The notes: generated from the letters alone by a model not told the origin. A stretch of DNA of 64,000 nucleotides from an uncultured bacterium (GCA_903870275.1 CAIQCK010000119.1:62001-126000); one strand, 5' to 3'; positions 18,516 to 30,700 are shown, numbered from the stretch's first letter. Numbers and translations: made by a program.

Positions 18516-19877
18516 ATGCCAGAGACTTTTCGATTCGCCATCATCGGCGACTGCCATTTCGTCAGCCCGAAATATCACGCCGCGGCAAACCGTGGCGACG
18601 ACTACCGGCGTTACGCGTGGATGATGGAGAACGTCTGGCCGCGCGTGATGTCGGAGATCGCGGCGGAGAAGCCGGCGTTTCTGGTGCAGCTCGGCGACTT
18701 TGTCGAGGGCGCGCGCGATCCGTCACTGCAATCGGCGGAGTTGCGCGAGGCACTTGAGCTGCTCCGGAACGGTTGCGGCTGCCCGATGTGGTTCGTCAAG
18801 GGCAACCACGATCGCGAGCTGGCGCTGCGCGAGGTGGCAATGCCGGAGCTGCGCGAGCGACTGCTGGCGCTGGGCGGCGGCAAGGGCCGTCCGCTGACGA
18901 CGTTCCATTATGCGTTCAGCCACGGCGACGCGCGGTTCATCGTGGTGGACGACGTGAGTTTGCGCCCCGGCTTGCCGCAGGTGGCGTGGCTGGAGAGTGA
19001 ATTGAAATGGGCGCAGGAGCACGCAGCGAGGACATTTCTGTTTTCGCACGCGCCGCTGTTCTCCATCGGCCGGCCGTTCTGGGGTTACAAGCCGATGCTC
19101 GACGTGACGCTGCCGCTGCTGGACCGCTACCGCGTGGACGCGTTTTTCTGCGGGCACTCGCACAACCACGCGGCGACGCTGCATCGCAACGTCCGCCATC
19201 CGTTGCTGCACCTGGAAACGACGATCCTCGGCTATCCACAGGCCCCGCTGGTGCCGCTGCACGAGGTGCGGCCGTCGGCGGTATCGCGCCACAGCTACGA
19301 TTATTTTTGGGGCTTCCTGGAAGATTCCGCGCCATCGTGGCATCTCGTCACCGTTGCCGGCGCGCAAGTCCGCGCGGAATGGCGTCTGCTCGGGCGCGGC
19401 GCGGCGGGCGTACTGGAGTGGACCGAAGCCGGGCGCGTGGCGTGCGTGCGGCAACCGGAGTTTCCGCCGCGCGTCGGGCTGGGCGCGGCGGAGTTGCACG
19501 ACGTGCGGGAGGCGCGTGTGTTCATGGCGGGCTACAAGTGCCTCGATCCGGAGAAGCGCGTGTTGTTAAACGGGGAGCCAATCGGCGTCACGCCGCCCCT
19601 GACCTGTTTCGAAGGCCACATGGCGGTGACTGTGCCGCCGGAGAAACTTACCGCGCTCGTCGTTGAGAACGAAGTCGTGGTCGAAAACCCGCACGGCGAA
19701 AAGTTTCTGCTCGGCGCCTTTTACATCGAGGCCCGGTTGCGTGACGGCCGGCTGGCGCGCTCCACGGTGGCGCAGGAAGTTTATGCGACGTGCGGCGACT
19801 GGGATGCGTGGAACTCGCCGATCCTGCGGCACGTGACGCCGGGGGAACCGATCCGGGTTGAGGGATTGGTGTTTTGA
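18516..19877 (+). CDS. Metallophosphoesterase
   Basis: FAIIGDCHF, QLGDFVEGA, VKGNHDRE, FSHAPL, FCGHSHNH metallophosphatase motifs. Confidence 0.85.
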   Translation: MPETFRFAIIGDCHFVSPKYHAAANRGDDYRRYAWMMENVWPRVMSEIAAEKPAFLVQLGDFVEGARDPSLQSAELREALELLRNGCGCPMWFVKGNHDRELALREVAMPELRERLLALGGGKGRPLTTFHYAFSHGDARFIVVDDVSLRPGLPQVAWLESELKWAQEHAARTFLFSHAPLFSIGRPFWGYKPMLDVTLPLLDRYRVDAFFCGHSHNHAATLHRNVRHPLLHLETTILGYPQAPLVPLHEVRPSAVSRHSYDYFWGFLEDSAPSWHLVTVAGAQVRAEWRLLGRGAAGVLEWTEAGRVACVRQPEFPPRVGLGAAELHDVREARVFMAGYKCLDPEKRVLLNGEPIGVTPPLTCFEGHMAVTVPPEKLTALVVENEVVVENPHGEKFLLGAFYIEARLRDGRLARSTVAQEVYATCGDWDAWNSPILRHVTPGEPIRVEGLVF

Positions 19878-19929
19878 GGAGCGTAACTCGTAATTCTTGG
19901 TTCGTAAGTCGCCCAGTTCCAACTGCGAA

Positions 19930-21432
19930 TCACGGGTTACGAATCCCGAATCCCGGATCCCGCTCCCCAAACGCTTCCGTCTCGAAACAGTGCAGCGTGC
20001 AACCGCTGCGCCAGGCGTCGCGCGGCAGGCCGGCCTTGAGGCAGAGGTGGGCGAGTGTTTCCTCCGGCGCCCATCCCTGCTCGACCATCACCTCCGGCAG
20101 GAACAGCGCGCGGCGGCCGTTCTTCTCCAGGATGAGGCCGTGTTTGCCGTGCACGAACTCTTCGATGCCGCGCACGGGAAACGGCGGCTTCAGCACGTTG
20201 ATCTCGATGTGAACGCGTTCCAACTCGTCCGCGCCAACCGGGAAGAAACGCGGGTCGCCCGTGGCGGCGCTGACGGCGTTGTGCGCCACGTTGAGCGCCA
20301 GCGGCTCGTCCGCCTCGATGCTGCCGATGCAGCCGCGCAACTTGCCGTCTTCGGTCAGCGTGACAAACGCCGCGCCGGCCTGCATCAGTTTCGGCGCCAG
20401 TCGTCCGGTGTCCACCACCGGTTCTTCGACGCGCCCGACGATGTTCTGTCCCATGGCTTGACGTGCCAGTTCGAGCAACGCGCGTTTCTCGCCGGCGGTG
20501 AACGGCTCGGCCTTTGCGGCGGCGCGCGGCGGCCCGCCGGTCCCGCCAAAGGCGATGGCAGCGTAGCTGACGGACTGTTCGTAATCATGCTCCACGTCGC
20601 CGGAAAGCGCATAGGCCGTGAGCACCGGCGGCGGCATTTGGCACAATCGCGCGAGCCGCAACAACACACCGATCGGCACACGACCGCAAATGGTATTGTG
20701 CGTGCGCGCCATGTAGTCGTCAAAACCGGCCGGGTCCAGCGCCAGAATCCTGTCAATGCCTTCGCGATCGAGTTGCGTGATGTGCTCGCGATCTGTTTTG
20801 CCAAATGGCTCGAAATCGAAGCTCGGTCCGTAATGACAGAAATCGCTGCTGGCCACGATCAGTGTGCGCTCGTCCCACAACGGCAGCAACGCCTCGGCCA
20901 GCGTGTCGCGTTCACCCGCCGTCATTTCGCCCACGACCAACGGCACGAGGCTGAATCGGCCGAGTGTTTTTTGCAGGAACGGCAACTGCACCTCCAGCGA
21001 GTGTTCGCGCGCGTGCGCCTCCGGCCGGTCGCTCACCAGCTTGCAGCGACAAAGATTGGCGGCGGCGTCCGTGTCCACCGGCACGTCGCCGAGCGGCGTG
21101 CGGAACGCGCTGAAGTTGCCGACACTCGCGCCGCGCAACAACGTAAAGTGGCCCGGCGCCATCACCACGACGCGCGCAAACTGACCCGGTTGGAGGCGTT
21201 TGTAGTTGGCCGCGGCCGTCGGGCCGCTGTAGGCATAGCCGGCGTGGGGGCAGATCATCGCGCGCACCGGGCCGGGCAGCGCAGGCGCCGCCGGCGCGAC
21301 ATCGAGCTGGCGCTCGATGGTTGCCGCGAGCGTTTTCGCGTCGCCGGGATAAAACTGTCCCGCGACGGACGGTTCGCGCACGCCGGAGAAACCTTTCCCG
21401 CCGCCGGCCGGCTTGTTGTTGAACAACTTCAC
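19930..21432 (-). CDS. AmmeMemoRadiSam system B-A fusion (MEMO1-like N-terminus, AMMECR1-like C-terminus)
   Basis: VREPSVAGQFYPGDAKTL, ICPHAGYAYSGPTAA, SSDFCHYGPSFDF (MEMO1); AFVTLTEDGKLRGCIGSIEADEPLALNVAHNAVSAATGDPRFFPV (AMMECR1). Confidence 0.85.
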   Translation of the reverse strand: MKLFNNKPAGGGKGFSGVREPSVAGQFYPGDAKTLAATIERQLDVAPAAPALPGPVRAMICPHAGYAYSGPTAAANYKRLQPGQFARVVVMAPGHFTLLRGASVGNFSAFRTPLGDVPVDTDAAANLCRCKLVSDRPEAHAREHSLEVQLPFLQKTLGRFSLVPLVVGEMTAGERDTLAEALLPLWDERTLIVASSDFCHYGPSFDFEPFGKTDREHITQLDREGIDRILALDPAGFDDYMARTHNTICGRVPIGVLLRLARLCQMPPPVLTAYALSGDVEHDYEQSVSYAAIAFGGTGGPPRAAAKAEPFTAGEKRALLELARQAMGQNIVGRVEEPVVDTGRLAPKLMQAGAAFVTLTEDGKLRGCIGSIEADEPLALNVAHNAVSAATGDPRFFPVGADELERVHIEINVLKPPFPVRGIEEFVHGKHGLILEKNGRRALFLPEVMVEQGWAPEETLAHLCLKAGLPRDAWRSGCTLHCFETEAFGERDPGFGIRNP

Positions 21433-21528
21433 GGCCTGGTCCCTTTACAACTTTGCGACCAGATTTTCACCAGTGTTTAACTTAGCACACCGGCCGGCGC
21501 GGACAACGGCAAAAACCAGCAGCGGTCC

Positions 21529-22221
21529 TTACACTCCAGGAGCAGGCGCCGCGTGGGCGCGCTCCAGGGCCGCCTTGAATTTCTCAGCGGATTCCGTGAT
21601 GCCCGAGCGCGCGGCGGAGAACTTGCCAAACGTCTTGCTGACATCCAACGCCAGCGGCGTTTGTTTGGTGAGGAAGGCGGCGACGGCGGTGCCGGATTGC
21701 GCGTCGCACAGTTCGCCCGCGAGGGTGACGGAACCCATGAACGACCCCTGCATGCCGGCGCCGCTCTTGATCAGGTTGATCCCTGCGCCGGCGGGAGCGA
21801 GATGCGAAACGACCGCCAACGAAGGAGTGGTCAGTTCCACATCCGTCAGGGTCAGCTTTATACGAAGCACGCCCGGACCGGGCTGATCCACCACACCATA
21901 GGCTTTTCCCAGAACGCGGACGAACTCCGCGCGCGCGAATTGAGCCAATTCCTGTTTTTCCTGTTCGGTGACTTTATGTTTGTGCCAACTGGCGTCGGTG
22001 CCCTGGTAGATGGCGACCGGGTCAATGATGAACTTCGAATACTGGGCGAATTTCACGCCTTCTTTGAGATAAACCAAGCTGTGGGGGAAGCGGGTGTCGC
22101 GTTCCAGCTTCTCCGCTTCGGGCACTTCGGAATACTTCCCGGATTTTGGTGCCGTCGAACAGCCTGCCACCAACAAGCCGATGGCGAGGGAACAAACCAC
22201 ACTTACTGTTGTTGTTTTCAT
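21529..22221 (-). CDS. DUF3313-like lipoprotein
   Basis: Lipobox LLVAGCS; SLVYLKEGVKFAQYSKFIIDPVAIY pattern. Confidence 0.65.
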   Translation of the reverse strand: MKTTTVSVVCSLAIGLLVAGCSTAPKSGKYSEVPEAEKLERDTRFPHSLVYLKEGVKFAQYSKFIIDPVAIYQGTDASWHKHKVTEQEKQELAQFARAEFVRVLGKAYGVVDQPGPGVLRIKLTLTDVELTTPSLAVVSHLAPAGAGINLIKSGAGMQGSFMGSVTLAGELCDAQSGTAVAAFLTKQTPLALDVSKTFGKFSAARSGITESAEKFKAALERAHAAPAPGV

Positions 22222-22286
22222 TTCGGTTCTCCTTGTTATTGATTATTGGGGACTGGGAATTGGGGATGACGTTGTGTTCCGGCGTC

Positions 22287-23045
22287 TTACTGTGGCTTTG
22301 CCGAACCTTGTTTCATGCAACTGACCAAGCTCTTGGCGATTTCAGCACCGAGACTTTTGATATCTTTCTCAGTGCCGTGCCGTTTGTCCATGACAAATTT
22401 TGCGCCCATGACGTAAGGATTCATCATGATGAGGCCGCCGGGCATCTTCTTGGCGCGGCTGCCGGAGCCCATGACCATGATGGGCACGCCTGCATCGCGG
22501 GTGAGATCGGACACCACCACGTCCGCCTCGGCTTTGCCGGAGCCAGCGCCAAAACCAACGGTGGCTTGGACTGCGGCCTGGCCTTCCTTCACTTCCTCGA
22601 ACCATCCGGTGACCAGCCAGCCTTCTCGCGGCAACGGCGCGTTGCTCGCGGCAAACTGAATCCGGCCCTTGGTCTGGTCGGGATAGTATTCGGCACGGAT
22701 TTCCGGAAGGTATTCGGCGCGCAGTCCCGCCTTTCTCAAATCCTTGACGATCGAGTCCGAGAGGATGTGAACCAACGCCGCGGCTTTGTCGGCTGGATCC
22801 TGGTTGCGTTGAAGCGGACCCCGCCCGCCGAGAAGGTGCGGCCGATCACCGCCGGCCAGTCCCTTGTGCTCGATCTGGGATGAATCCAGGTGGAAATCGG
22901 TCACGTAGATGACGGCTGGCGCTGCCGGCAACGCCCTGACGATTTGATCTGACGTCGCGGGCTGTTGCCCGACGGCGCCTCCGGGCAGGCAGACGAATGC
23001 GAGCCAGGCGGCGGAGCATATCCATTGGTGAACGGGGGTGTTCAT
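22287..23045 (-). CDS. DUF4410-like secreted protein
   Basis: Signal peptide; VIYVTDFHLD..., SDLTRDAGVPIMVMGSGSRAKKMPGGLIM. Confidence 0.5.
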   Translation of the reverse strand: MNTPVHQWICSAAWLAFVCLPGGAVGQQPATSDQIVRALPAAPAVIYVTDFHLDSSQIEHKGLAGGDRPHLLGGRGPLQRNQDPADKAAALVHILSDSIVKDLRKAGLRAEYLPEIRAEYYPDQTKGRIQFAASNAPLPREGWLVTGWFEEVKEGQAAVQATVGFGAGSGKAEADVVVSDLTRDAGVPIMVMGSGSRAKKMPGGLIMMNPYVMGAKFVMDKRHGTEKDIKSLGAEIAKSLVSCMKQGSAKPQ

Positions 23046-24562
23046 GGTTTCCTTTGAATCGGGGGTTGTGGTTGCGGTTTCGACTTCGTCTCTTCCGGGC
23101 GGACGGGCTGCATCTCCTGTTGCCAGCCGCCACCGAGAGCCTTGTAGAGCTGGACAATCGCCAGCAACTGATTGAGCTGTGTCTGCGCGAGCGAGTTCTC
23201 GGCGGGGAACAGTTCATTTTGCGCGTCCAGCACATCGAAGTAACTGGCCTTGCCGGCCACGTATCGCTTTGTCGCAACACTCACGGCCTGCTTGTACGCG
23301 CGAACGGATCGCGCCTGCTGCTCGCAGACTCCTTCGAGTTTTTCCCGGTCAATGAGAGCGTTGGCAACATCACCCAGGGCGTTGAGCGCCGTCTGCTCGT
23401 AGGTGAGCCGCGCTTCGTCCCACGCGGCCTTGGCCTGGCGGTATTGGGCAATCAGTTTTCCTCCCTGAAAAATCGGTCCTGAAGCATTGGCGGCAAGCGA
23501 CCACCCGTTGGCCGTGCCGCTGGTCATCGCAATCGTCGAGAGGTCAGGGCTCATCTTTCCGGCGAACGCCGTCAGACCGATCTTGGGAAGGAATTCGGCC
23601 ATCGCGACGCCGATCTGCGCGTTGGCGGTCCGAAGGTTCTGTTCGGCTTGCCGGATGTCGGGCCGGCGTTCGAGCAGCGTGCTGGGCAGGCCGGCGGGCA
23701 CGGCGGGGGGCATGGTCTCCCCCAACAACTTCGCGGTGCGCGGGATCGGGCCGGGCGCGCGACCGAGGAGGATGTTGATCTGGTTTTCCTTGCGGACGAT
23801 CTGGCGTTCGACATCGGGAATGGCCGCGGCAGCCGTCGCCATCGAGGCTTCGGCACGCGAGGTGTCGAGCAGCGAGGCGGCGCCTCCCTCCAGCTTCCGC
23901 TTGAACAACGTGTAGCTTTCACCGAAAGACTTCGTGGTGCGTTTGGCGATGTCCAGCGCGAGGTCGAGTTCGAGGAGTTCGAAATAAGCCTGGGCCACGG
24001 AACTGACAAGGCTGAGGGTGACGCCGTTGCGGGCTTCCTCGCTGGCAAGAAATTGAGCGCGGGCCGCTTCATTGAGGCGGCGAATGCGCCCCCACAGGTC
24101 CACCTCCCACGCGGCGTTGAGAGAGCCCAGCGCCGTGTTGAACACCGTGGGATTCTGCGGATTGGGAGCGGGATTTCCCACGAACTGGTTTTTGCCGCGA
24201 CCGACGGCGCCTTGGTAATCCACCGTCGGGAAAAACTGGGAGCGCACCTGCGCCGCCGACTGGCGGGCCTGTTCGATGCGGGTCACGGCGATGCGCGCGT
24301 CATAGTTGTTCGCCAACGCGGTCTGGATGAGCTGTTTCAGCGCTTCGTCCTTGTAGATGTCCCACCACGTCACGTCGGCCAGGGAGTTCGTCGTTGCGAG
24401 GCCGGTGGCGCTGCGGAAATTATCGGGCGAAGCCACGGCCGGGCGCTTGTAGTTCGGGCCGATCGCGCAACCGTCGAGAAAGAGTGCAGCCGCGCACGCG
24501 GCCACGGCGACCGCGTGGCGCAACCGTCGTTGGCCTTCAGTTATTGAAGCTTTCCTGGTCAT
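23042..24562 (-). CDS. RND efflux outer-membrane factor lipoprotein (NodT/OprM family)
   Basis: DGCAIGPNYKRPAVASPDNFR; LLGRAPGPIPR; GLPSTLLERRPDIRQAEQNLRTANAQIGVAMAEFLPKIGLTAFAG. Start refined to 24562. Confidence 0.92.
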   Translation of the reverse strand: MTRKASITEGQRRLRHAVAVAACAAALFLDGCAIGPNYKRPAVASPDNFRSATGLATTNSLADVTWWDIYKDEALKQLIQTALANNYDARIAVTRIEQARQSAAQVRSQFFPTVDYQGAVGRGKNQFVGNPAPNPQNPTVFNTALGSLNAAWEVDLWGRIRRLNEAARAQFLASEEARNGVTLSLVSSVAQAYFELLELDLALDIAKRTTKSFGESYTLFKRKLEGGAASLLDTSRAEASMATAAAAIPDVERQIVRKENQINILLGRAPGPIPRTAKLLGETMPPAVPAGLPSTLLERRPDIRQAEQNLRTANAQIGVAMAEFLPKIGLTAFAGKMSPDLSTIAMTSGTANGWSLAANASGPIFQGGKLIAQYRQAKAAWDEARLTYEQTALNALGDVANALIDREKLEGVCEQQARSVRAYKQAVSVATKRYVAGKASYFDVLDAQNELFPAENSLAQTQLNQLLAIVQLYKALGGGWQQEMQPVRPEETKSKPQPQPPIQRKP

Positions 24563-24588
24563 AGTCCCGTTTGGTGTTTTGTATTCAA

Positions 24589-27500
24589 TCAACCCGATCC
24601 TTCGGGCGTGAGCCTCGGCGTTTCGGGGACGGCGGCGTGTTTCTTCCCGCCCCACTTTTCAACCACGTAAAACGTCACTGGGATCAGGAAGATGGCGATG
24701 CCCGTCGCGGCGAGCATGCCGCCGATGACCACCGTGCCCATCACCTGCCGGGCGATGGCGCCGGAGCCGGACGCCATGGCCAGCGGCAGACAGCCGAGGA
24801 TGAACGCGAACGAAGTCATCAAGATTGGCCGCAGCCGCAACCGCGCACCGGCCAGCGCGGCGTCCACAAGGCTCTTGCCGCTTTCGTATTCCATCTTGGC
24901 GAACTCGACGATGAGGATGGCGTTTTTGGCGGCCAGACCGATAAGCATCACCAAACCGATCTGGGCATAGATGTTGTTTTCCATCTGCCGCACCATCAGC
25001 CCGGCAAACGCGCCGAACACCGCGATGGGCGTGCCGAGCAGCACGCTGAACGGCAGCGACCAGCTTTCGTATTGCGCCGCCAGGATCAGGAATACGAACA
25101 GCAGGGAGAGGCTGAAGATGGCCACCGGCGAGATGCCTTGCTGCGCCTTTTTCTCCTGGTAGGACATCGCGAGGTAGTCGTAACCCATCTCGCGCGGCAT
25201 GGTTTTCTCAAACACGTCCTCCAGGGCCTTCATCGCCTGCGCGGAACTGAAGCCGGGATTGGCGGTCACGTTGAGTTGCGCGCAGCGGTAGAGATTATAC
25301 CGCAACGTGAACTCCGGGCCGGCGCAATCCTCAATGGTCGTCACCGCCGACAGCGGCACCATGTTGCCGTCGTTGTTTCGCACGTGGAATTGGCCGAGAT
25401 GATCCGCCCGCGTGCGATACTCGCCTTCCGCCTGCACATACATCTGCCACTGGCGTCCGAACCGGTTGAAATAATTCACAAACGTCCCGCCCATGAAACA
25501 CTGGAGCGTCTGATACACGTCACTCAGGGCGATGCCCTGCTTGATCACCTTGTCGCGGTCCACCTTGATGAACATTTGCGGCACCGAGGCCAGCATGGTG
25601 GTCATCACATTTTCAATCTCCGGCCGCTGCCGCACCGCGGCAATGAACTTGTTCACGTTGGCGGCGAGGAACTGCACGTCACGGCCGGAGCGGTCTTCCA
25701 GCATGAACGTCACGCCGCCGGAGGTGCCCACGCCGGGGATCGCCGGCGGCGGGAACGCGAAGCCGTAACCGTCGGGCACGGTCTGCAACCCGTGATTCAG
25801 CGCCGCCAGGATGTGCTCGTATTGTTCCTCCGGCTTCTTGCGCACCGACCACGGCTTCAGCTTGATGAAGAAGAAGCCGCTATAGGTGGCCGTCACGCCG
25901 CTGATCATGCTGTAGCCCACCACGGTGGTGCAATCCTCGACGCCCGGCACTTTTCGAATGATTTCATCCGCCTTGTGACAGGCGTGCTCGGTGCGCTGGA
26001 GCGACGCGGCATTCGGCAGCTGGATGCCTCCGAACACGTAGCCCATGTCCTCTTCGGGCAGGAAACTGGTCGGCGTTTTGTCGCCCAGGAAGCCGCCCGC
26101 CACCGCCACGGTCAACAGAAACAGGAGGCTGAAGCTGCTTTTGCGGACCAACGCCCCGCAGACACCCGCATACCCGTCGGTGGTCCGGCCGAAGCCGCGG
26201 TTGAACATGTCGTAGAATTTCTGCAGCAGCCCGCTCGATTTCTTCTTCGGCCGCAGCAACAACGCCGAAAGCGCCGGGCTGAGCGACAACGCGTTGAAAG
26301 CGGAAACGAGGACCGAGATCGCAATGGTGATGGCGAACTGCTGATAAAGCCGGCCCGTGATGCCGGGGATGAACGCCGTCGGGATGAACACGGCGGCCAG
26401 GATGAGCGCAATGGCGACCACCGGCCCGGACACTTGTTCCATGGCCTTGAGCGTGGCATCCCTCGGCGACAGGCCATGTTCGATGTGGTGCTCGACCGCC
26501 TCCACCACGACAATGGCGTCGTCCACGACGAGACCGATGGCGAGCACGAGGCCGAAGAGCGACAGCGTGTTGATCGAGAACCCGAGCAGCGGAAACACCG
26601 CAAAGGTTCCGATGAGCGACACGGGCACCGCCAGCAACGGGATAAGCGTCGCCCGCCAGCCTTGCAGGAACACGAACACGACGATCATCACCAGGAGCAG
26701 CGCTTCATACAGCGTCTTGATGATTTCCTTGATGCCTTCCGTGACGGCCTCGGTGGTATCGAGGGCGATGGCATAATCGAGATCCTGCGGAAAACGCTGT
26801 TTCCACTCCTCCATCAGCTTCTTGGCGCGGTTGGCCGTGTCAATGGCGTTGGAGCCGGGAAGCTGATACACGCATATGATCGCCGCGGGTTTGTTGTTGA
26901 AACGGCCCTTGTACCCATAGGTTTGCGCGCCCAACTCGACGCGGCCCACGTCCTTAACGCGCAACAACGACCCGTCGGAGTTGGCGCGAATGACGATCTG
27001 GCCGAACTCTTCTTCTTTGACGAGCCGGCCTTGCGCGCGCACCGCATAGGTAAACTCCTGCCCGTGCGGCACCGGTTCCGCGCCGATCTGGCCGGACGGA
27101 TTCACCGCGTTTTGGGCGTTGAGCGCGTCCGTGATGTCGCCGACGGTGACGCCCAGCTTGGCCAACTGGTCGGGCTTGACCCAGAGCCGCATCGCATACT
27201 GGCCCGCGCCGAAAATTTGCACCTGGCCGACGCCCTGCACGCGCGAGAGCGGATCGTTGATGTTGATGTAGCCGTAGTTGGTGATGAAGATCTCGTCGTA
27301 AGTGTTCTTGGGCGAGTAGAGCGCAAAAATCAGCAACGGGCTGGACGTGGACTTGGTCACGGTGACGCCGTAGTTGTTCACGTCCGACGGCAACTGCGAC
27401 TGCGCCTGACCGAGACGCATCTGCGTGAGCACCTGGTCGGTATTGGGATCGGTTGCCACGTCGAAGTTCACGCGCAACGTCATCTGGCCGTTGTTGGCGT

Positions 27501-27744
27501 TGACCGAATACATGTAGTTCATGTTGTCCACGCCGCTCATCTGCTGCTCGATGGGCGTGGCAACCGACTCTTCGACGGTGACCGCATCCGCCCCGACATA
27601 GGTGCCCTGCACCTGGATTTCGGGGGGAATGATATTCGGGAACTGGGCGATGGGCAGACCCAGGATCGCCACAACGCCCACAATGACCGTCACAATGGCA
27701 ATCACCATCGCCACGATCGGCCGGTTAATAAAAAATTTACACAT
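24589..27744 (-). CDS. RND multidrug efflux permease (AcrB/HAE1 type), copy 1
   Basis: [38 protein letters not shown] proton-relay pair in [32 protein letters not shown]. Confidence 0.95.
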   Translation of the reverse strand: MCKFFINRPIVAMVIAIVTVIVGVVAILGLPIAQFPNIIPPEIQVQGTYVGADAVTVEESVATPIEQQMSGVDNMNYMYSVNANNGQMTLRVNFDVATDPNTDQVLTQMRLGQAQSQLPSDVNNYGVTVTKSTSSPLLIFALYSPKNTYDEIFITNYGYININDPLSRVQGVGQVQIFGAGQYAMRLWVKPDQLAKLGVTVGDITDALNAQNAVNPSGQIGAEPVPHGQEFTYAVRAQGRLVKEEEFGQIVIRANSDGSLLRVKDVGRVELGAQTYGYKGRFNNKPAAIICVYQLPGSNAIDTANRAKKLMEEWKQRFPQDLDYAIALDTTEAVTEGIKEIIKTLYEALLLVMIVVFVFLQGWRATLIPLLAVPVSLIGTFAVFPLLGFSINTLSLFGLVLAIGLVVDDAIVVVEAVEHHIEHGLSPRDATLKAMEQVSGPVVAIALILAAVFIPTAFIPGITGRLYQQFAITIAISVLVSAFNALSLSPALSALLLRPKKKSSGLLQKFYDMFNRGFGRTTDGYAGVCGALVRKSSFSLLFLLTVAVAGGFLGDKTPTSFLPEEDMGYVFGGIQLPNAASLQRTEHACHKADEIIRKVPGVEDCTTVVGYSMISGVTATYSGFFFIKLKPWSVRKKPEEQYEHILAALNHGLQTVPDGYGFAFPPPAIPGVGTSGGVTFMLEDRSGRDVQFLAANVNKFIAAVRQRPEIENVMTTMLASVPQMFIKVDRDKVIKQGIALSDVYQTLQCFMGGTFVNYFNRFGRQWQMYVQAEGEYRTRADHLGQFHVRNNDGNMVPLSAVTTIEDCAGPEFTLRYNLYRCAQLNVTANPGFSSAQAMKALEDVFEKTMPREMGYDYLAMSYQEKKAQQGISPVAIFSLSLLFVFLILAAQYESWSLPFSVLLGTPIAVFGAFAGLMVRQMENNIYAQIGLVMLIGLAAKNAILIVEFAKMEYESGKSLVDAALAGARLRLRPILMTSFAFILGCLPLAMASGSGAIARQVMGTVVIGGMLAATGIAIFLIPVTFYVVEKWGGKKHAAVPETPRLTPEGSG

Positions 27745-27767
27745 GACAGTTCAGCTTTTCGTCATCG

Positions 27768-30700
27768 TCAAACGTTCATCGACGCGCCGCCGGCCGGCAA
27801 ATCCGGCATGATCGGCGCGACGGATGCCGGTGCCGGACGGTGCGCCAGTTTCTCAACCACATAAAAAGCCACCGGGATGAGGAACACGGCGATCAACGTC
27901 GCCGCGAGCATGCCCCCGATCACCACTGTTCCCAAAATCCGCCGCGAAATCGCGCCGGAACCGGACGCGACGGCCAGCGGCACGGTGCCTAGGATGAACG
28001 CAAAGGCGGTCATCAGGATCGGCCTCAAGCGCAACCGGGCGCCTTCCAGCGCGGCGTCGGCTATCGGCCGGCCGGCCTCGAATCTCGATTTGGCAAACTC
28101 GACAATCAGAATCGCGTTCTTCGCCGCCAGACCGATTAGCATGACGAGTCCGATCTGCGCATAGACGTTGTTTTCCATCTGGCGACACATCAGCGCCGCG
28201 AACGCGCCGAACACGGCCACCGGCGTGCCGAGCAGGACGCTGAACGGCAGCGACCAGCTTTCGTATTGCGCCGCCAGAATCAGAAACACGAACAGCAGCG
28301 ACACGCTGAAGATGACGGCTGGCGGAATCCCTTCGGCGGCGACTTTCTGCTGGAAGGACATGCCGAGGTAGTCGTAGCCCATGTCCGGCGGCATCGTGTC
28401 GTGAAACACCTGTTCGAGCGCCTCCATGGCCTGACCGGAACTGTAATCGGGCGCCTGGATGACGTTGATCTGCGCCGCGCGATACTCGTTGTAGCGGACG
28501 GTGAACTCCGGCCCGGTCGAGCGCTCAATGGTGACCAGCGCGGACAACGGCACCATCTGACCGGTCTTGTTGCGCACGTAAAATTGTCCGAGGTTCTCCG
28601 CCCGCGTGCGATACTCGCCGTCGGCCAGCACATAGACCTGCCACTGCCGGCCGAAACGGTTGAAGTAGTTCACGAACGGCCCGCCCATGAATGCCTGCAG
28701 CGTTTCGTAAACGTCACCCAGCTTCACCCCCTGTTTGACGACTTTGTCGCGATCCACGCTCGCGAAAACCTGCGGCACCGCCGAGGAGAACGACGTCGTC
28801 ACCGATCCGAACTCCGGCCGCTGCCGCACGGCGGCGATGAATTTCTTTGTGTTTTCAGCGAGATAATCCAACCCCTTGCCGCCGCGATCCTCCAGCATGA
28901 ACGTCAGCCCGCCCGAAACGCCGATGCCCGGAATGGCCGGCGGCGAGAACGCGAACGCCCGCGCGTCGGGTAGCTCGGCCAGCTCGCGGTTCAGTTGCGC
29001 GACGATGGCGGCGTATTTCTCCTCCGGCTTTTTACGATCGTGCCACGGCTTGAGCGTGACGGAAAAATAGCCGTTGTAGGTGGTATTGACCTGGTTGAGG
29101 ATGCTGTAGCCGACGATCGTGTTGAACACGTCCACGCCGGGCGTCCGCCGCAGGATGTCTTCGACTTTCTTGCAGACCGCGTCCAGCCGCTGAAGCGAGG
29201 CTGCTTCGGGCAACTGGATGTCGAGATAGAAATAACCCTGGTCCTCTTCCGGCAGAAAACCTGACGGAAGTTTCACGCCAAGGAAGCCAGCCGCCAGGAC
29301 GACCACGATGAGAAAGACCAGGCTTCGCCCCACCTTCTGGATCAGCAGGCCGCAGACGTTCACATAGCCGTCCCGCGCGCGCGCGAACCCCCGGTTGAAC
29401 CCGCCGAAGAACCAGCGGGCCAGTCCGCGCGGCTCCTGGCGCGGGCGCAGCAGCATCGCCGCCAGCGCCGGGCTGAGCGAGAGCGCGTTGAAAGCGGAGA
29501 TCAGCATCGAGACGGCGATGGTGACCGCGAATTGCTGGTAAAGCCGGCCGGTGATGCCGGGGATGAACGCCGTCGGCACAAAGACGGCAAACAGGATCAA
29601 CGCGATGGCGACCACCGGCCCGGAAACTTCCTCCATCGCCTTGATCGTGGCGTCGCGCGGAGACAGTCCCTCCTCGATGTGATGTTCCACCGCCTCGACG
29701 ACCACGATGGCGTCATCCACCACCAGGCCGATGGCGAGCACCAGCCCGAAGAGCGACAACGTGTTGATGGAAAACCCGAGGAGCGGAAAGACCGCAAAGG
29801 TGCCGATCAGCGAGACGGGCACGGCGATCAGCGGAATGAGCGTCGCGCGCCAGCCTTGAAGGAAAACAAACACCACCAGAATGACCAGCAGCACGGCCTC
29901 CCAAAGCGTTTCGGCAATCTCCTTGATACCTTCCGTGACGGCGAGAGTGGTGTCGAGCGAGACCTGGTAGTCGAGGTCCGCCGGAAACCGCCGTTTCACC
30001 TCGTCCATGAGTTTGCGCACGCCGCGCGCCGCCTCGATGGCGTTGGAGCCGGGCAACTGATAGACCGCGAGGATCGCCGCGGGGGCGCCGTTCATCCGGC
30101 CAATGATGTTATAGACCTGCGCGCCCAGTTCGACCCGCGCGACATCCTTCAGGCGCACGATGGAGCCGTCCGGCGTGGCGCGGAGAACGATGTTCTCGAA
30201 TTCCTCCTCACTCACCAGCCGGCCTGGTGCGCGCAGCGTGTGGGTAAACGTCTGTCCGGGCGGCGACGGCTCCGCGCCGATCTGGCCGACGGGATTGACT
30301 TTGTTTTGCTGGTTGAGCGCGTTGGCGATGTCCGGAACGGTGATGCCGAGCTTGGCGAGCTTGTCCGGCTGCAGCCAGAGCCGCATCGCATACTGGCCCG
30401 CGCCGAAGATTTGCACCTGGCCGACACCCGGCGTGCGCGAGAGCGGGTCGTTGATATTGATATAGGCGTAGTTGGCCAGAAACGTCGCGTCGTAGGTGCG
30501 CTTGGGCGAATAGAGCGTGATCAGCATCAGCGGGCTGCTGAGCGACTTCGGGTTGGAGATGCCGTAGCGCCGGACGCTCTGGGGCACCTGCATCGCCGCC
30601 TGCGATTGGCGCATCTGGGTGAGCACTTGGTCCACGTTCGGGTTGGTGGCCACGTCGAAGGCCACACGCAACGTCATCTGGCCGTTGTTGGCGTTGATGG

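Noticed and set aside
19921-19960. tRNA T-arm-like sequence CGGGTTACGAATCCCG
   Set aside because: Loop has eight bases, no acceptor, D or anticodon arm around it; belongs to a simple repeat.
24571-27864. 1097-aa plus-strand ORF fully antisense to RND permease copy 1 (also 29532-31967, 811 aa, opposite copy 2)
   Set aside because: Arg/His/Asp-rich mirror-image translation expected from GC-rich codon bias; no family motif, and the opposite frame encodes a clear AcrB-like protein.
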